From CAZLMG01 sp964560765 (GTDB lineage: Bacteria; Bdellovibrionota_B; Oligoflexia; Oligoflexales; CAZLMG01), in contig CAZLMG010000001.1 of NCBI GenBank assembly GCA_964560765.1, forward strand, positions 124,001-188,000: DNA of 64,000 nucleotides, written 5' to 3'. The position numbers were made by a program, and so were the translations under genes. Below, piece after piece: positions 7,908 to 16,541 of the stretch. The notes below the pieces were generated by a model. The model made no database searches and was not told the DNA's origin. It saw nothing but the letters and a program-made list of their open reading frames with translations. Numbering within the stretch: the stretch's first letter is position 1; every line of letters begins with the position of its first letter.

Positions 7908-9344
7908 ATGAAGCTTCGTTCGTTGGCGACGTTCGCAATCCTGGCGGCCATCATAGCTCAAGTCAGTTGCCGCAATGATGACTTGCTGGGCGACAGCCGC
8001 ATTCAATCCTATTCCGACGCTGTGACAGAGCCATTGTATGTTCGACTACCCCAGTCGATGCTATCGAAAGAATTCGTGCAGCGCACCCAGTTCAATCGCG
8101 ACCACAAATACGATGAAATCTTCGCCTTTGGTTATCTTTCTGAGATGGCGTTCGATGCCCTGCCCGCAGATGAGCGCGCAGAAATCATTCAGCTCAGCGC
8201 GGCATGGCAACATGTAGACTTCGACCCTCGTTCCCTGCGCATTCGCTCGGGGGAAGAACTGACGATCGATGGCAAATTCGAGGGGTACCACAATTACTTG
8301 GCGATGACCGCTGAGTTGGAGCGCATTGCTAACGACTATCCCGAAATCGTGCAATTGACCAGCGCGGGCAAGAGCGTGCAGGGTCGCGAATTGTGGCTGC
8401 TAAAACTTTCGGATCAGGTAGCCATGGAAGAAGATGAGCCGAAGCTGCTTTATATCGCGAACATGCACGGTGATGAAGTCGTCGGCCGCGAAATGATGAT
8501 CTACTTGGCGCGCAAACTCAGCAGCGAATATGGACAAAATGAACGAGTCACCAACTTGGTCAATAACAGCCAGATCTACATCATGCCGTCGATGAACCCT
8601 GATGGATTTGAAGCCGGACGCCGTTCGAATGCCCGAGGAAAAGACTTGAACCGCAACTTCCCTGACTTTACCTCCGACCCAAGCGATACGATAAATGGGC
8701 GCGAAATAGAAACGCAAGCCATCATGCGCCTGCACCAGGAGCATCACTTTGTCCTGGCTCTCAACTTTCATGGCGGCGCTGTTTGTTTCAATATGCCGTG
8801 GGACACCAAGGAAAACAGCAGTGCTGCCACTCGCTTTGGCGACGATCCTCTGATGTCGCAACTGGCATTAGAGTATGCAGCCACCAATCCGGCCATGCTT
8901 ACGGGGGGGTTCCAACAGGGCGTGACCTACGGCTACGAGTGGTACGAAGTTGATGGTGGAATGCAAGACTGGGCGAATTTTTACCGCCGCTCGATCCACG
9001 CCACGGTAGAACTTTCGAATGCCAAGTGGCCGGCCGCCGGCAACCTGGCCCAGCATTGGCGCGAAAACGAAGAGGCACTTTTGGCATATTTGGAAAAAGG
9101 TGTGCGTGGCGCGCATCTCGAAGTCACCGATGTGGCCGGTCAGGTTCTGGAAAACGTCTCCGTGACGGTGAGTTCCGCACCGCGCCGCTTGCATTATGAT
9201 AGTGGGATGATTCATCGCCCCACTCTACCGATGGCGGCACAAAAGATTTTGATTGAAGCCGAAGGTCACGAAGCGACAACACTGGATTTTGATCCCGTTC
9301 ACTTCGCGGGTGAACGCCTGCGCGTTGAGCTGGCTCCAAAATAG
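7908..9344 (+). CDS. M14 zinc carboxypeptidase, probable lipoprotein
   Basis: 478 residues. The N-terminal signal ends in QVSC, a weak lipobox, with Cys21 as the possible lipidation site. The M14 zinc site is complete: H187-x-x-E190 in NMHGDE and H288 in NFHGG. The catalytic Glu is E368 (ATVELS), and DLNRNFPD is the substrate-binding segment. The C-terminal ~80 residues (GAHLEVTDVAGQVLENV onward) look like the transthyretin-like domain that follows the peptidase in carboxypeptidase N/E/D-type enzymes. It should trim C-terminal residues from peptides outside the cytoplasm. GGGAGA precedes the ATG. Confidence 0.88.
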   Translation: MKLRSLATFAILAAIIAQVSCRNDDLLGDSRIQSYSDAVTEPLYVRLPQSMLSKEFVQRTQFNRDHKYDEIFAFGYLSEMAFDALPADERAEIIQLSAAWQHVDFDPRSLRIRSGEELTIDGKFEGYHNYLAMTAELERIANDYPEIVQLTSAGKSVQGRELWLLKLSDQVAMEEDEPKLLYIANMHGDEVVGREMMIYLARKLSSEYGQNERVTNLVNNSQIYIMPSMNPDGFEAGRRSNARGKDLNRNFPDFTSDPSDTINGREIETQAIMRLHQEHHFVLALNFHGGAVCFNMPWDTKENSSAATRFGDDPLMSQLALEYAATNPAMLTGGFQQGVTYGYEWYEVDGGMQDWANFYRRSIHATVELSNAKWPAAGNLAQHWRENEEALLAYLEKGVRGAHLEVTDVAGQVLENVSVTVSSAPRRLHYDSGMIHRPTLPMAAQKILIEAEGHEATTLDFDPVHFAGERLRVELAPK

Positions 9345-9361
9345 CCGCAAGGGATGAAGCG

Positions 9362-9389
9362 GGGGGCTCGCAATTTGTCGCGAGCTCCC
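9362..9389 (+). terminator. stem-loop downstream of the carboxypeptidase gene
   Basis: A 10-bp stem (9362-9371 with 9380-9389, one G-U pair) with an 8-nt loop begins 18 nt after the stop. It lacks a U-run, so it may be a Rho-dependent or 3'-protecting structure instead of a strict intrinsic terminator. The rest of 9390-9585 shows nothing else. Confidence 0.45.
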
Positions 9390-9585
9390 GAACCTCCTCG
9401 CATGTCTACGCAGTCTTAGGACATGAATTCGCTGGCGCATATCTCCCAAACTTTCCAATTGACCAAGAGCAACGACCCCGCTGAGGCCTATCAATAAAGT
9501 CGTAACCTTAAGTTTATCTTGGCAATACCGAAGAAATGAGAGGGAGTGATTCGCCTCCTGACGAGTGATAGGGGATTCAGCCTAG

Positions 9586-10392
9586 ATGATTGTTCGCGTC
9601 TCGATATTGCTAATGCTCTGCAGCTTGGGGTTTATCATCCCCGTGCCGCAAGCAACAGGCGACGTCACGTCGACTGAGCGGCGATGTGCGCAGCAAGATT
9701 TTGAGGCTTGCAACCGCGCCGGCTTTATCGCCATGCAAGCCCAGCAGTGGCAACAAGCGAAGGACTTTTTAAAGGTCGCCTGCGAGGGTTCTCTGGCAAA
9801 AGCCTGCAACAATCTAGGAATTGTCTCTCGAAAGCTGGGGGACGAAGATGCCGCGCGTGAAGCCTGGCGCCGCGGTTGTCAGCTAGGAAATGAACGCGCC
9901 TGTGCCGCCATCAGGGAAAGACGAGCCGATCGTGTCCGCACGAACCCGACCGCCGATCAAAGTCCATCGGCCAGTGACAACGGCGGGGCCAATGCCAGTC
10001 GCAACGCAGCCCCTGCCTCGCCAAAGACGACGGACACAGTACCCGACAGGTGCACCTCGTCAAATGCCGACGATTGCATCGAACTGGGGATGCAGCATCT
10101 CCAATCGCGACGATTTGGTACGGCGCGAAAGATCCTCTTGCCCCTATGTGACAAGGGCCATGTCCGCGCCTGCAGCGGCATGGGCACCCTTTCGGAAGCC
10201 ATCGGCGACTGGGATCAGGCCATCGTTTACCACTCGAAAACTTGCGACGATGGCGCCGGTGAGAACTGCCACCGCCTTGGTAATTACTTCTCGGCCAACG
10301 GTGACCCAATCAAAGCCGAATCCTTTTTCAAACTCGGCTGTCAGCACGGCTACCGCCTGAGTTGCGTATGGCTGGAACGCAGACCAGAGTGA
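9586..10392 (+). CDS. secreted Sel1-like/TPR repeat protein rich in cysteine
   Basis: 268 residues with a signal peptide (~1-25). Two blocks of Sel1-like repeats, residues ~30-108 and ~150-265, are separated by a low-complexity Ser/Ala/Asn/Pro linker (~112-150). Repeats carry paired Cys spaced as in the disulphide-linked Hcp-type Sel1 proteins (CAQQDFEAC, CEGSLAKAC, CDKGHVRAC, CDDGAGENC). Such solenoids act as periplasmic or surface protein-binding scaffolds. The binding partner is unknown. Only a weak ribosome-binding site is visible. Confidence 0.75.
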   Translation: MIVRVSILLMLCSLGFIIPVPQATGDVTSTERRCAQQDFEACNRAGFIAMQAQQWQQAKDFLKVACEGSLAKACNNLGIVSRKLGDEDAAREAWRRGCQLGNERACAAIRERRADRVRTNPTADQSPSASDNGGANASRNAAPASPKTTDTVPDRCTSSNADDCIELGMQHLQSRRFGTARKILLPLCDKGHVRACSGMGTLSEAIGDWDQAIVYHSKTCDDGAGENCHRLGNYFSANGDPIKAESFFKLGCQHGYRLSCVWLERRPE

Positions 10393-10438
10393 AACAGGGT
10401 TGCCAAATCGACTACCATTAAAAAAACTAATCAATATA

Positions 10439-10456
10439 TAAAATCAATTAATTTTA
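10439..10456. promoter_or_regulatory. AT-rich near-palindrome upstream of a small secreted protein gene
   Basis: TAAAAT (10439-10444) and ATTTTA (10451-10456) flank CAATTA inside an AT-rich block (10418-10458), 65 nt before the ATG at 10522. It could be a promoter UP region or a protein site. No confident -35/-10 pair can be assigned. Confidence 0.3.
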
Positions 10457-10521
10457 CATTGGCGGCTGCCTCTCGTAGAACTCGGATCTGAACCGAGGAA
10501 TCACCACGAAAGGAGCCTCAA

Positions 10522-11022
10522 ATGCAGTCTTTTTATAGTATCTTTGTCGCAGTTGCGACCGTGTCCGCAGTTATCACCCTCACCGCTCCAGCCCACGCCT
10601 CAACCTTTCAGATGAGTTGTCACGCGGAGTCATCGGAAGCCATGTCTCCTGCGACGTTGACCGTCAACGCCGATCCCCTCAATGGTAAATTGTCGTACGT
10701 GTACAAAGACGATGAGCAAGAAGTCAGGGGCGCGATGGGCAGGAGTTGTCATCCAATTTTCGGAGGATCGACCGTGTCTTTTTCCCAGTCGGGAAACATT
10801 CCGACGAATGTTTCGATCACGGCTTCAGGCTACAGCGTTTGCCGATTGAATGTTTGGTCGTTTTTCGCACTGGAATTAGCCAAAGACTGGCGAACCGATA
10901 GTTTTATCGTGACGTCGTTTGCGGCAGCGAGCGAGTTTGGCGTCCATGATCTCCAAAAGCCACAACCTGTCGTGAAGCCAAAACTAGCTGGGGCTATATG
11001 TGTGATGGATTCGCAAGGCTAG
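10522..11022 (+). CDS. small secreted protein of unknown function
   Basis: 166 residues. A clear signal peptide (~1-26, AHA cleavage) follows AAAGGAG. The mature ~140 residues hold four cysteines (in MSCHAE, RSCHP, SVCRL and AICVM), probably two disulphides, and look beta-rich. No family is recognised. It has its own ribosome-binding site and an AT-rich upstream region, which suggests a separate transcription unit. Confidence 0.6.
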   Translation: MQSFYSIFVAVATVSAVITLTAPAHASTFQMSCHAESSEAMSPATLTVNADPLNGKLSYVYKDDEQEVRGAMGRSCHPIFGGSTVSFSQSGNIPTNVSITASGYSVCRLNVWSFFALELAKDWRTDSFIVTSFAAASEFGVHDLQKPQPVVKPKLAGAICVMDSQG

Positions 11023-11064
11023 GGCCTGTCACTGGTTACGGGTCCGCCAGAAGCGGGATACACT

Positions 11065-12204
11065 CTAGTATCCCCAAAAGTTGTCGCCGTTGGCCCCGTG
11101 GTAAGTCATATCCGCGGCTGTGCTGGTGCGACCATAGACGTCATTGCCGTTCCAAAGATTATAGGGCGCAGCGATGGTCTCATAGGTCGCCCAAAACCCG
11201 GTGGCCAAACCTGTGCTAATGCGATTGCCGGTCGCATAGTCAATGCCGCGGGTCGCTGTATAACTGACCGCGAAGGTTGCGGTGGCGGCTGCCGTGGTTG
11301 TTGCCGCCGTGCCGACAGCGACGCCACCCGTCGTCAGGGCGGCGCCACTTCCAGCATATCCAGCAGCAGTCATGCCCTGCCCCGCCACGAGCAGCGTGTA
11401 AGAGCTACCGGCCAGAGTCGCGGTTGCACCGGTAGATCCCAAAACGTAACGCTCAGCTGGATCCATCTCCGTATTGGTTCCTGCCTCATACATGGTGCCC
11501 ATACCAAAGACAACGATTCCTGCCCCGCCCAGCATGCGCATACCAGTGTCATAGCCAACTTGCGCTCGTTGACCGCACGTCAGCGGCATGCGAGGCACCG
11601 GTCCAGTAAAGGAGGGTTGAAAGTGACCGCCCCGAGCCTGGGTTACGGGATGGGAAGGACCAAGTACCGAAGCTGATCCTTCAGGATAAGCTCCATTCTT
11701 TGGCGGCGTTGGGCTGTAGCCCCAGGCCTGTACCTTGGGACTCAGGATCGCAATGTGATCTTTCGGAAAGACATTTCCCGTATAGCTGGCTCCCGGTGTC
11801 AGTACATCGGGTTGCTTACTGCAAAACACCCGCAAATAGCCGCCCTGTTCGGGCATTGGATTGGCCCCATGACCGGCCCAAATCACACGCCCATTTTGTT
11901 GCGTATAAACATCGACGACACCCTGGCCGCTGCGGGCATAACTGGCGGCGCTCTGCGCCCGGCGCATGGCTTCTGCAGGAGATAGATCCGGGCTGATGAT
12001 GAATGCCGGCGGCCCAACCTGTGTTGACGAAAAATTACCCTCGACTCGACCGCCATTGGGATTGCCAAAGAGGTCGTAGAAAACGACGGGGCCAGAATCC
12101 CCGCGAATGAAATAACTCGGTTCATGCGCCGAGGCCGTCGTCGCCATGACCCACGCAAAAATGACAAATCCTGATGAATGGATCCAGCCCGCTGAGTTAC
12201 CCAT
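11065..12204 (-). CDS. secreted protein with Gly/Ala/Thr-rich hydrophobic C-terminal region
   Basis: 379 residues from the ATG at 12204, preceded by a G-rich Shine-Dalgarno; a GTG at 12213 is an alternative. The signal peptide ends near ASA. Residues ~30-215 form an unrecognised domain with two cysteines (FCSKQ, LTCGQ). Residues ~225-335 are strongly Gly/Ala/Thr-rich and hydrophobic with small-residue spacing like glycine zippers, so they may insert into a membrane. The C-terminus (~340-379) is polar and rich in Asn/Tyr/Gly. No enzyme motif is visible. A surface or pore-forming role is speculation. It is convergent with the preceding secreted-protein gene. Confidence 0.6.
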   Translation of the reverse strand: MGNSAGWIHSSGFVIFAWVMATTASAHEPSYFIRGDSGPVVFYDLFGNPNGGRVEGNFSSTQVGPPAFIISPDLSPAEAMRRAQSAASYARSGQGVVDVYTQQNGRVIWAGHGANPMPEQGGYLRVFCSKQPDVLTPGASYTGNVFPKDHIAILSPKVQAWGYSPTPPKNGAYPEGSASVLGPSHPVTQARGGHFQPSFTGPVPRMPLTCGQRAQVGYDTGMRMLGGAGIVVFGMGTMYEAGTNTEMDPAERYVLGSTGATATLAGSSYTLLVAGQGMTAAGYAGSGAALTTGGVAVGTAATTTAAATATFAVSYTATRGIDYATGNRISTGLATGFWATYETIAAPYNLWNGNDVYGRTSTAADMTYHGANGDNFWGY

Positions 12205-12460
12205 TTGCGACACCCCCCAAAGGCGATTTGCGTGCCGTTAGAGTTTGCAAAATGGCAACCATCTTCAGTTGGGCGGAGAAATGGTGAACTTCAAGATTAG
12301 AATTGAGGTGTTATGGGCTACATGGGGAAAACTAAATCATGTTCAAAGATGAGAAGCGGACAACGGGGTGCCTAAATTATTATTAACCATATTATCTTGT
12401 TACGAGTCATGACCACGTTCCTTCGGCCTTACCAACGACAGGCACGGAGGGACAGCATTC

Positions 12461-13957
12461 CTAACCACGGAAGAAACTTGGCCCTTTGTTCAATGCCTCG
12501 CGTAGGTGTCCCAAGATAAGATCAACTTCTTCCGAGGTAATTCCAAAATGCGGGGTGAAGCGCAAAGCATTCGCACCACCATGAATGACGCCGATGCCGC
12601 GCTTGCGCATGTACTCTTCCACGGCACCAAAACCGATCACTTTGAATTTTTTTGGATCGAGCTCGGCCGCAAACAGCAGGCCTGTACCCTGCACATCGAC
12701 AATGCCATCAACCTCTTTGGCGAGTTGTTGCAGTTTCGCTTTGAACTCTAGACCACGTTCAACGATGTTGCGGCGAAGCTCGGGCGTAACCATATCCAGC
12801 ACTGCGCAGGCGACATCTAGAGCACGTGGATTCGTCGTCATGGTGTTGCCGTAGATACCGACCTTATAGAGGCGCGCTGCTGACTCGGAAAGGGCTAGGA
12901 TGGAAAGCGGATACTGTCCCGCGTTCAAGGCTTTGGAATAGGTCTCCATGTCCGGACCTTCCAACTCTTCAAATCCCGGATAGTCGCAAATCGACAAACA
13001 CCCCTGCGCGCGTAATCCAGCTTGAATGGAGTCCACCAGCAACAGCGCGCCATGGGCTTTGGTCAATTCCCGGGCCACGCGATAAAACTGCGGTGTGATC
13101 GCCACACCGGGATTGCCCTCACCCATCACTGGCTCAAGAAATAGCGCCTCAATGAAGACGCCATCGCGCTGCGCTTGCGTGAAGACGTTGCTCAGGCTCT
13201 CTACTTCGTTGGGCACGATGGTTAACAGATTTTTTCGGTCGCGAAAGGATGCCAGCGTCTCGTATTTTTTCATCGACGAGTGGGACCACTGGGCTGGTCG
13301 ATCCGTGCGCCCATGAAAACTGCCGCGATGAGATGCTTGCATGATCTTCTTGCCCGCATGTCGGCCGCCCGGATCGGTCATGATCTTAGCGTTCACGTCG
13401 GAAATGCGCGCTCCAACCGACACAGACTCCGAGCCGCTATTCATGCAAACGAACTGGCTAAAGGGATGTCGCTTGGCTCCGCTGCGACGAAAGCCAATTT
13501 CGCGGCGCAAGCGATCCACGAGATGCTTCTGACTAAAGCTGGCGGTCATGACATTGGCCATCACCTGCGCGCCAGCCATCACTTTAATGATTTCTTCCGG
13601 GGCATGCCCAAAGCCCAGCATGCCGTATCCACCCGAATCATGCACGACAGCGCCGCAGGTGGTGATAATCCAGGGTCCACACGCCGCCAGTGGTACATAC
13701 GGATTGACGGTTTCCTGCGAATAAAAATTCAAAATGGATTCTTGCAGCTTGGCAATCTGCTGTGCCTCGGGCAATCGCAAGGTGGCGTCGTCCGTCGCCC
13801 GCAATTGCCGATGTGCCTCATGGGCTTGCTGGATAGCGCGGGAAAGCTTCGGATCCTTGCCTAAAAAGCGCTCGATCGTGGCTTTGTCCAGACCGACCGT
13901 ATCGCGCTGATTGTCGTTATACGCTTGCAACTCCGCCAAAATCGCCAAGTCATTCAT
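12461..13957 (-). CDS. class III PLP-dependent aminotransferase
   Basis: 498 residues, using the ATG at 13957 with GAGGTGG just upstream. Fold-type I, class III features are visible: the cofactor region MNSGSES, FHGRTDRPAQ, EPVMGEGN, and the Schiff-base Lys in SKALNAGQYPLS. It is longer than usual because of a ~90-residue helical N-terminal extension. The motif usually read as DE(V/I)Q is DSIQ here (LLLVDSIQAG), so the acidic residue after the cofactor Asp is lost. The amino donor and acceptor cannot be told from sequence. The 12205-12460 gap downstream holds only AT-rich sequence (about 12375-12405) and no clear terminator. Confidence 0.8.
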   Translation of the reverse strand: MNDLAILAELQAYNDNQRDTVGLDKATIERFLGKDPKLSRAIQQAHEAHRQLRATDDATLRLPEAQQIAKLQESILNFYSQETVNPYVPLAACGPWIITTCGAVVHDSGGYGMLGFGHAPEEIIKVMAGAQVMANVMTASFSQKHLVDRLRREIGFRRSGAKRHPFSQFVCMNSGSESVSVGARISDVNAKIMTDPGGRHAGKKIMQASHRGSFHGRTDRPAQWSHSSMKKYETLASFRDRKNLLTIVPNEVESLSNVFTQAQRDGVFIEALFLEPVMGEGNPGVAITPQFYRVARELTKAHGALLLVDSIQAGLRAQGCLSICDYPGFEELEGPDMETYSKALNAGQYPLSILALSESAARLYKVGIYGNTMTTNPRALDVACAVLDMVTPELRRNIVERGLEFKAKLQQLAKEVDGIVDVQGTGLLFAAELDPKKFKVIGFGAVEEYMRKRGIGVIHGGANALRFTPHFGITSEEVDLILGHLREALNKGPSFFRG

Positions 13958-14028
13958 GTTCCACCTCAATATAGCCCGCAATGGCAGGCCCCTAGACTAT
14001 CTGGTTAAACGGGGCTGTCAAGGTAAGC

Positions 14029-14457
14029 TCAGCCTTCGGCGATCGGCGCCTTTTTCGACGATTCTTCCGTGGTCGCAGCTACCTGCGGGACGTCCGAGGC
14101 TCTCGTCAGGACATAAGTCAGCACACTTATCATCACCAAAGTCATGCAGGCCTTGGCCCAAACCGGTATCTGCGGCAGCAGCAGAATAATGAGCAAGCTG
14201 AGTACGATCGAACTGCCCCCAAACCACTTCGCCCGCGGGCGAATCACCCGATAGGACCGCCACTCAATAATCGCAGGACCCATGCGCGGATGCTGCAACA
14301 ACCAGTGCTCAAAACGCTGGGATCCTTTCGAGTACCAATAGGCAGCTAAAAGGAAAAATGGGGTCGTCGGTAAGATGGGCAGAAAGATTCCGAGGCAACC
14401 CACCACAACAGCTGCGTGCCCCAGTGTCAGCCACACCCAACGCGGCATCGTCAGCAT
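14029..14457 (-). CDS. DUF454 (YbaN-like) inner-membrane protein
   Basis: 142 residues. The family signature is present: an N-terminal hydrophobic helix ending in LGIFLPILPTTPFFLLAAYW, then RFEHWLLQHPRMGPAI, then a K/R-rich step before two more membrane helices (~78-118). The function of DUF454 proteins is not established. The Lys/Ser/Glu-rich tail is cytosolic or periplasmic. It lies 30 nt downstream of the response regulator gene in the same direction. Confidence 0.8.
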   Translation of the reverse strand: MLTMPRWVWLTLGHAAVVVGCLGIFLPILPTTPFFLLAAYWYSKGSQRFEHWLLQHPRMGPAIIEWRSYRVIRPRAKWFGGSSIVLSLLIILLLPQIPVWAKACMTLVMISVLTYVLTRASDVPQVAATTEESSKKAPIAEG

Positions 14458-14487
14458 ACTTTCCGCCCCCCAACACCGCCCTCACCC

Positions 14488-14871
14488 TCAGCGCTGGCTG
14501 CAAATGGCAAGCACCGTTTCAACGATCACGTCCTTAGATGCTGGCCGCGGCAAATAACGAGCCGCACCAGCATTCTCTGCTTTTTGGATGACGCGAGCGT
14601 GCCCTTCGCTGCCAAGAATAATCACGGGAATCGCTGCAAAGCTAGGACTCTGTTTTAACTTCGTCGCCAATTCAAAGCCATTGAGGAAGGGCATCACATC
14701 GTCGCTAATGATAACATCCACATCTGGGTTTTCTGCCAACATTTGCAGCGCTTGATCACCGTGATCCGCTTCAACGATTTTCAGCTCTTTGCTGATACTG
14801 CGCACGCACTGAATGACGAATTTTCGCGATGTAAGGGAATCATCGACAACCATGATTTTGCTGAGAGACAT
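14488..14871 (-). CDS. single-domain response regulator with altered switch residues
   Basis: 127 residues, a receiver domain only. D10/D11 and phospho-acceptor D57 (VIISDDVMP) are kept. The switch Thr is replaced (ILGSEG in place of the usual LTA), and the invariant Lys that contacts the phosphoryl group is Arg (YLPRPAS in place of K-P). It may be phosphorylated weakly, or may signal by an altered mechanism. No output domain or kinase is adjacent. The Shine-Dalgarno is weak (GGGG about 9 nt upstream). Confidence 0.8.
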   Translation of the reverse strand: MSLSKIMVVDDSLTSRKFVIQCVRSISKELKIVEADHGDQALQMLAENPDVDVIISDDVMPFLNGFELATKLKQSPSFAAIPVIILGSEGHARVIQKAENAGAARYLPRPASKDVIVETVLAICSQR

Positions 14872-15053
14872 ACGTGTGACCCCGGCGGCGATAGACTTGA
14901 TTTGCTGATGCGCTTCTTGTTGATATTTTAGCGCAATGCGGATCGCCTTCCCATAGAGCCGGTCGCGATGGATCGGGGCCGTCCCCCTACTCTGCGGTGT
15001 CTGCTAGAGAAATACCCCTTCTTCCAGACACAGCCAATACCATTTGCCGTGCC

Positions 15054-15932
15054 CTAGGCTGACACGGGGACGCGCCAACCAAAACGAGCGTTCATGGCAT
15101 GGGCCAAAAGGCCAAGTCGCCGGCCATCTGCGTCAATCACCCCGGCCAAATCTTCGGAAAAGAGCATGCCGCATCCACGCGAGTGGTGCCGTCCAGGCCG
15201 AGCATTCAAGTCACCCCAAACGAGTTCAATCCCCGTGAGGCCTGCAGCTTCCACAAAGCGCTGCGCCCGATTCCGGCTAAAGATGGGATACCATACAGCG
15301 AAGGTAGCGCCGACATTTCGAAGGTGACGAATGGCCAAGATCGTTTGCGTCCAATCCTCCGGCTTGTCGGGCTCCAAAGTATAGGGCGGGTCGATCATGG
15401 TGAAATGTGGATTGAAACGAGTCGCACCTAGCACGGCGGCAAAGCCATCTCCTTGCTGAATATCTACAACCTGATCCGGCAGCAGCTGCCGCGCCACGTC
15501 TTGCATGACACTAACTACATCGGCATTCCATTCCCAGAGTTCTAGGGCTCCCTTGCCCTCCTCCTGCCGCAACACTTGCGCTGCCCAAACCCAGGAACCG
15601 TAATAGCATTGCTGTTGCTTTCCCAATTGCACCATGTGCGCAAGAACTGGCCATCGAGCCTGCAACTGCACGTCGTCGTAAAGAGCACCCAAGCCATCTA
15701 ACCAACGTCCGCCCGTCTGCAATGGACTGAGACCTGGTCCCGCATGCGTCTCGCGATAGCGGAAGACCTCGCCACGAGGTATCCGACGATAGACGTGCCG
15801 CACGGCTTCGCTCAACAGGAGGTGTTTAAACACATCACCGCGATTGCCAGCGTACTTACTGTGCAAATACTTGGCCTGCGCCGGCCGCGGCGTATAAGCA
15901 AACAAGCGTTTCAAATTCGTGAAATCGTGCAT
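15054..15932 (-). CDS. rlmJ: RlmJ-family 23S rRNA (adenine(2030)-N6)-methyltransferase
   Basis: 292 residues from the ATG at 15932, preceded by GGTGG. A longer frame runs upstream but would overlap the divergent gene's leader. The family marks are YLHSKYAGNRGDVFKHLLL near the N-terminus, ETHAGPG (SAM site) and the catalytic MIDPPY motif followed by the KPEDW segment. E. coli RlmJ methylates A2030 of 23S rRNA with SAM. The sequence departs from it in places (HAGNRGDV in place of HAGNFADV), so a related rRNA target is possible. Confidence 0.75.
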   Translation of the reverse strand: MHDFTNLKRLFAYTPRPAQAKYLHSKYAGNRGDVFKHLLLSEAVRHVYRRIPRGEVFRYRETHAGPGLSPLQTGGRWLDGLGALYDDVQLQARWPVLAHMVQLGKQQQCYYGSWVWAAQVLRQEEGKGALELWEWNADVVSVMQDVARQLLPDQVVDIQQGDGFAAVLGATRFNPHFTMIDPPYTLEPDKPEDWTQTILAIRHLRNVGATFAVWYPIFSRNRAQRFVEAAGLTGIELVWGDLNARPGRHHSRGCGMLFSEDLAGVIDADGRRLGLLAHAMNARFGWRVPVSA

Positions 15933-16052
15933 CAAATCCCACCGTAAAGACTGCTGAAAGCCCCATGGCAACCCAGCAGCCCAGCATGCTATAATTAACG
16001 AACATTTTCGAGCATGATCGCAGGTGTTTTTGACTATTTCCGGGAGGTTTCC

Positions 16053-16538
16053 ATGAAGCGTTTCATCCTTGCCAGCCTCGTTCTTGCATTTTCCAGCCAG
16101 CAAGCTCTTGGCGCTGATGGCAGCAGCGGCTGCGGACCGGCGTGGTACATCCTCAAAGAAAACTCACTTCTATCATCCGTCGGTCGCTTCGTTACCAATA
16201 TGGCGCTGTTCCCGCTGACCACACTCGGCATGGTACTCGGAACCTCGAATTGTGCAAAGCACAAGATCGTCGACGCCCACCAGCGCAGTCTGCACTTTGC
16301 CACCGTGAACATCGAACAGCTGCAGCTGGACGCGGCGCGCGGAGCGGGTGACTACGCGCAAGCATATGCTGCGACCTTCGGCTGCTCAGGTTTGGCTGGA
16401 TTGGCATTTGATCAATCGCTACAGCAAAACTATGCCGCCATCTTTGCTGACGCCAGCAACATCGACAGCGTGGTCTATAAGACACGAGCCATGATTGAGC
16501 ACGACCCCGCATTGCGCACTTGGTGTGCTGCAAGCTAG
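16053..16538 (+). CDS. DUF3015 family exported protein
   Basis: 161 residues. The start is the ATG at 16053 right after GGGAGG, and an ATG at 16014 is rejected. The signal peptide (~1-20) ends at ALG. The DUF3015 hallmarks are GCGPAW, LKENSLLSSVGRFVTN and GTSNCAKHKIV near the N-terminus. The mature part has four cysteines. The family's function is unknown. It is followed after 3 nt by the DUF4105 gene, so the two are probably co-translated; pairing of DUF3015 with DUF4105 genes is known to me from related bacteria. Confidence 0.82.
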   Translation: MKRFILASLVLAFSSQQALGADGSSGCGPAWYILKENSLLSSVGRFVTNMALFPLTTLGMVLGTSNCAKHKIVDAHQRSLHFATVNIEQLQLDAARGAGDYAQAYAATFGCSGLAGLAFDQSLQQNYAAIFADASNIDSVVYKTRAMIEHDPALRTWCAAS

Positions 16539-16541
16539 GTG

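Noticed and set aside
11098..11676. Plus-strand open frame opposite the Gly/Ala-rich gene
   Set aside because: GC-biased antisense of a repetitive coding region; no signal or family on the plus strand, and the minus-strand gene has a signal peptide and ribosome-binding site.
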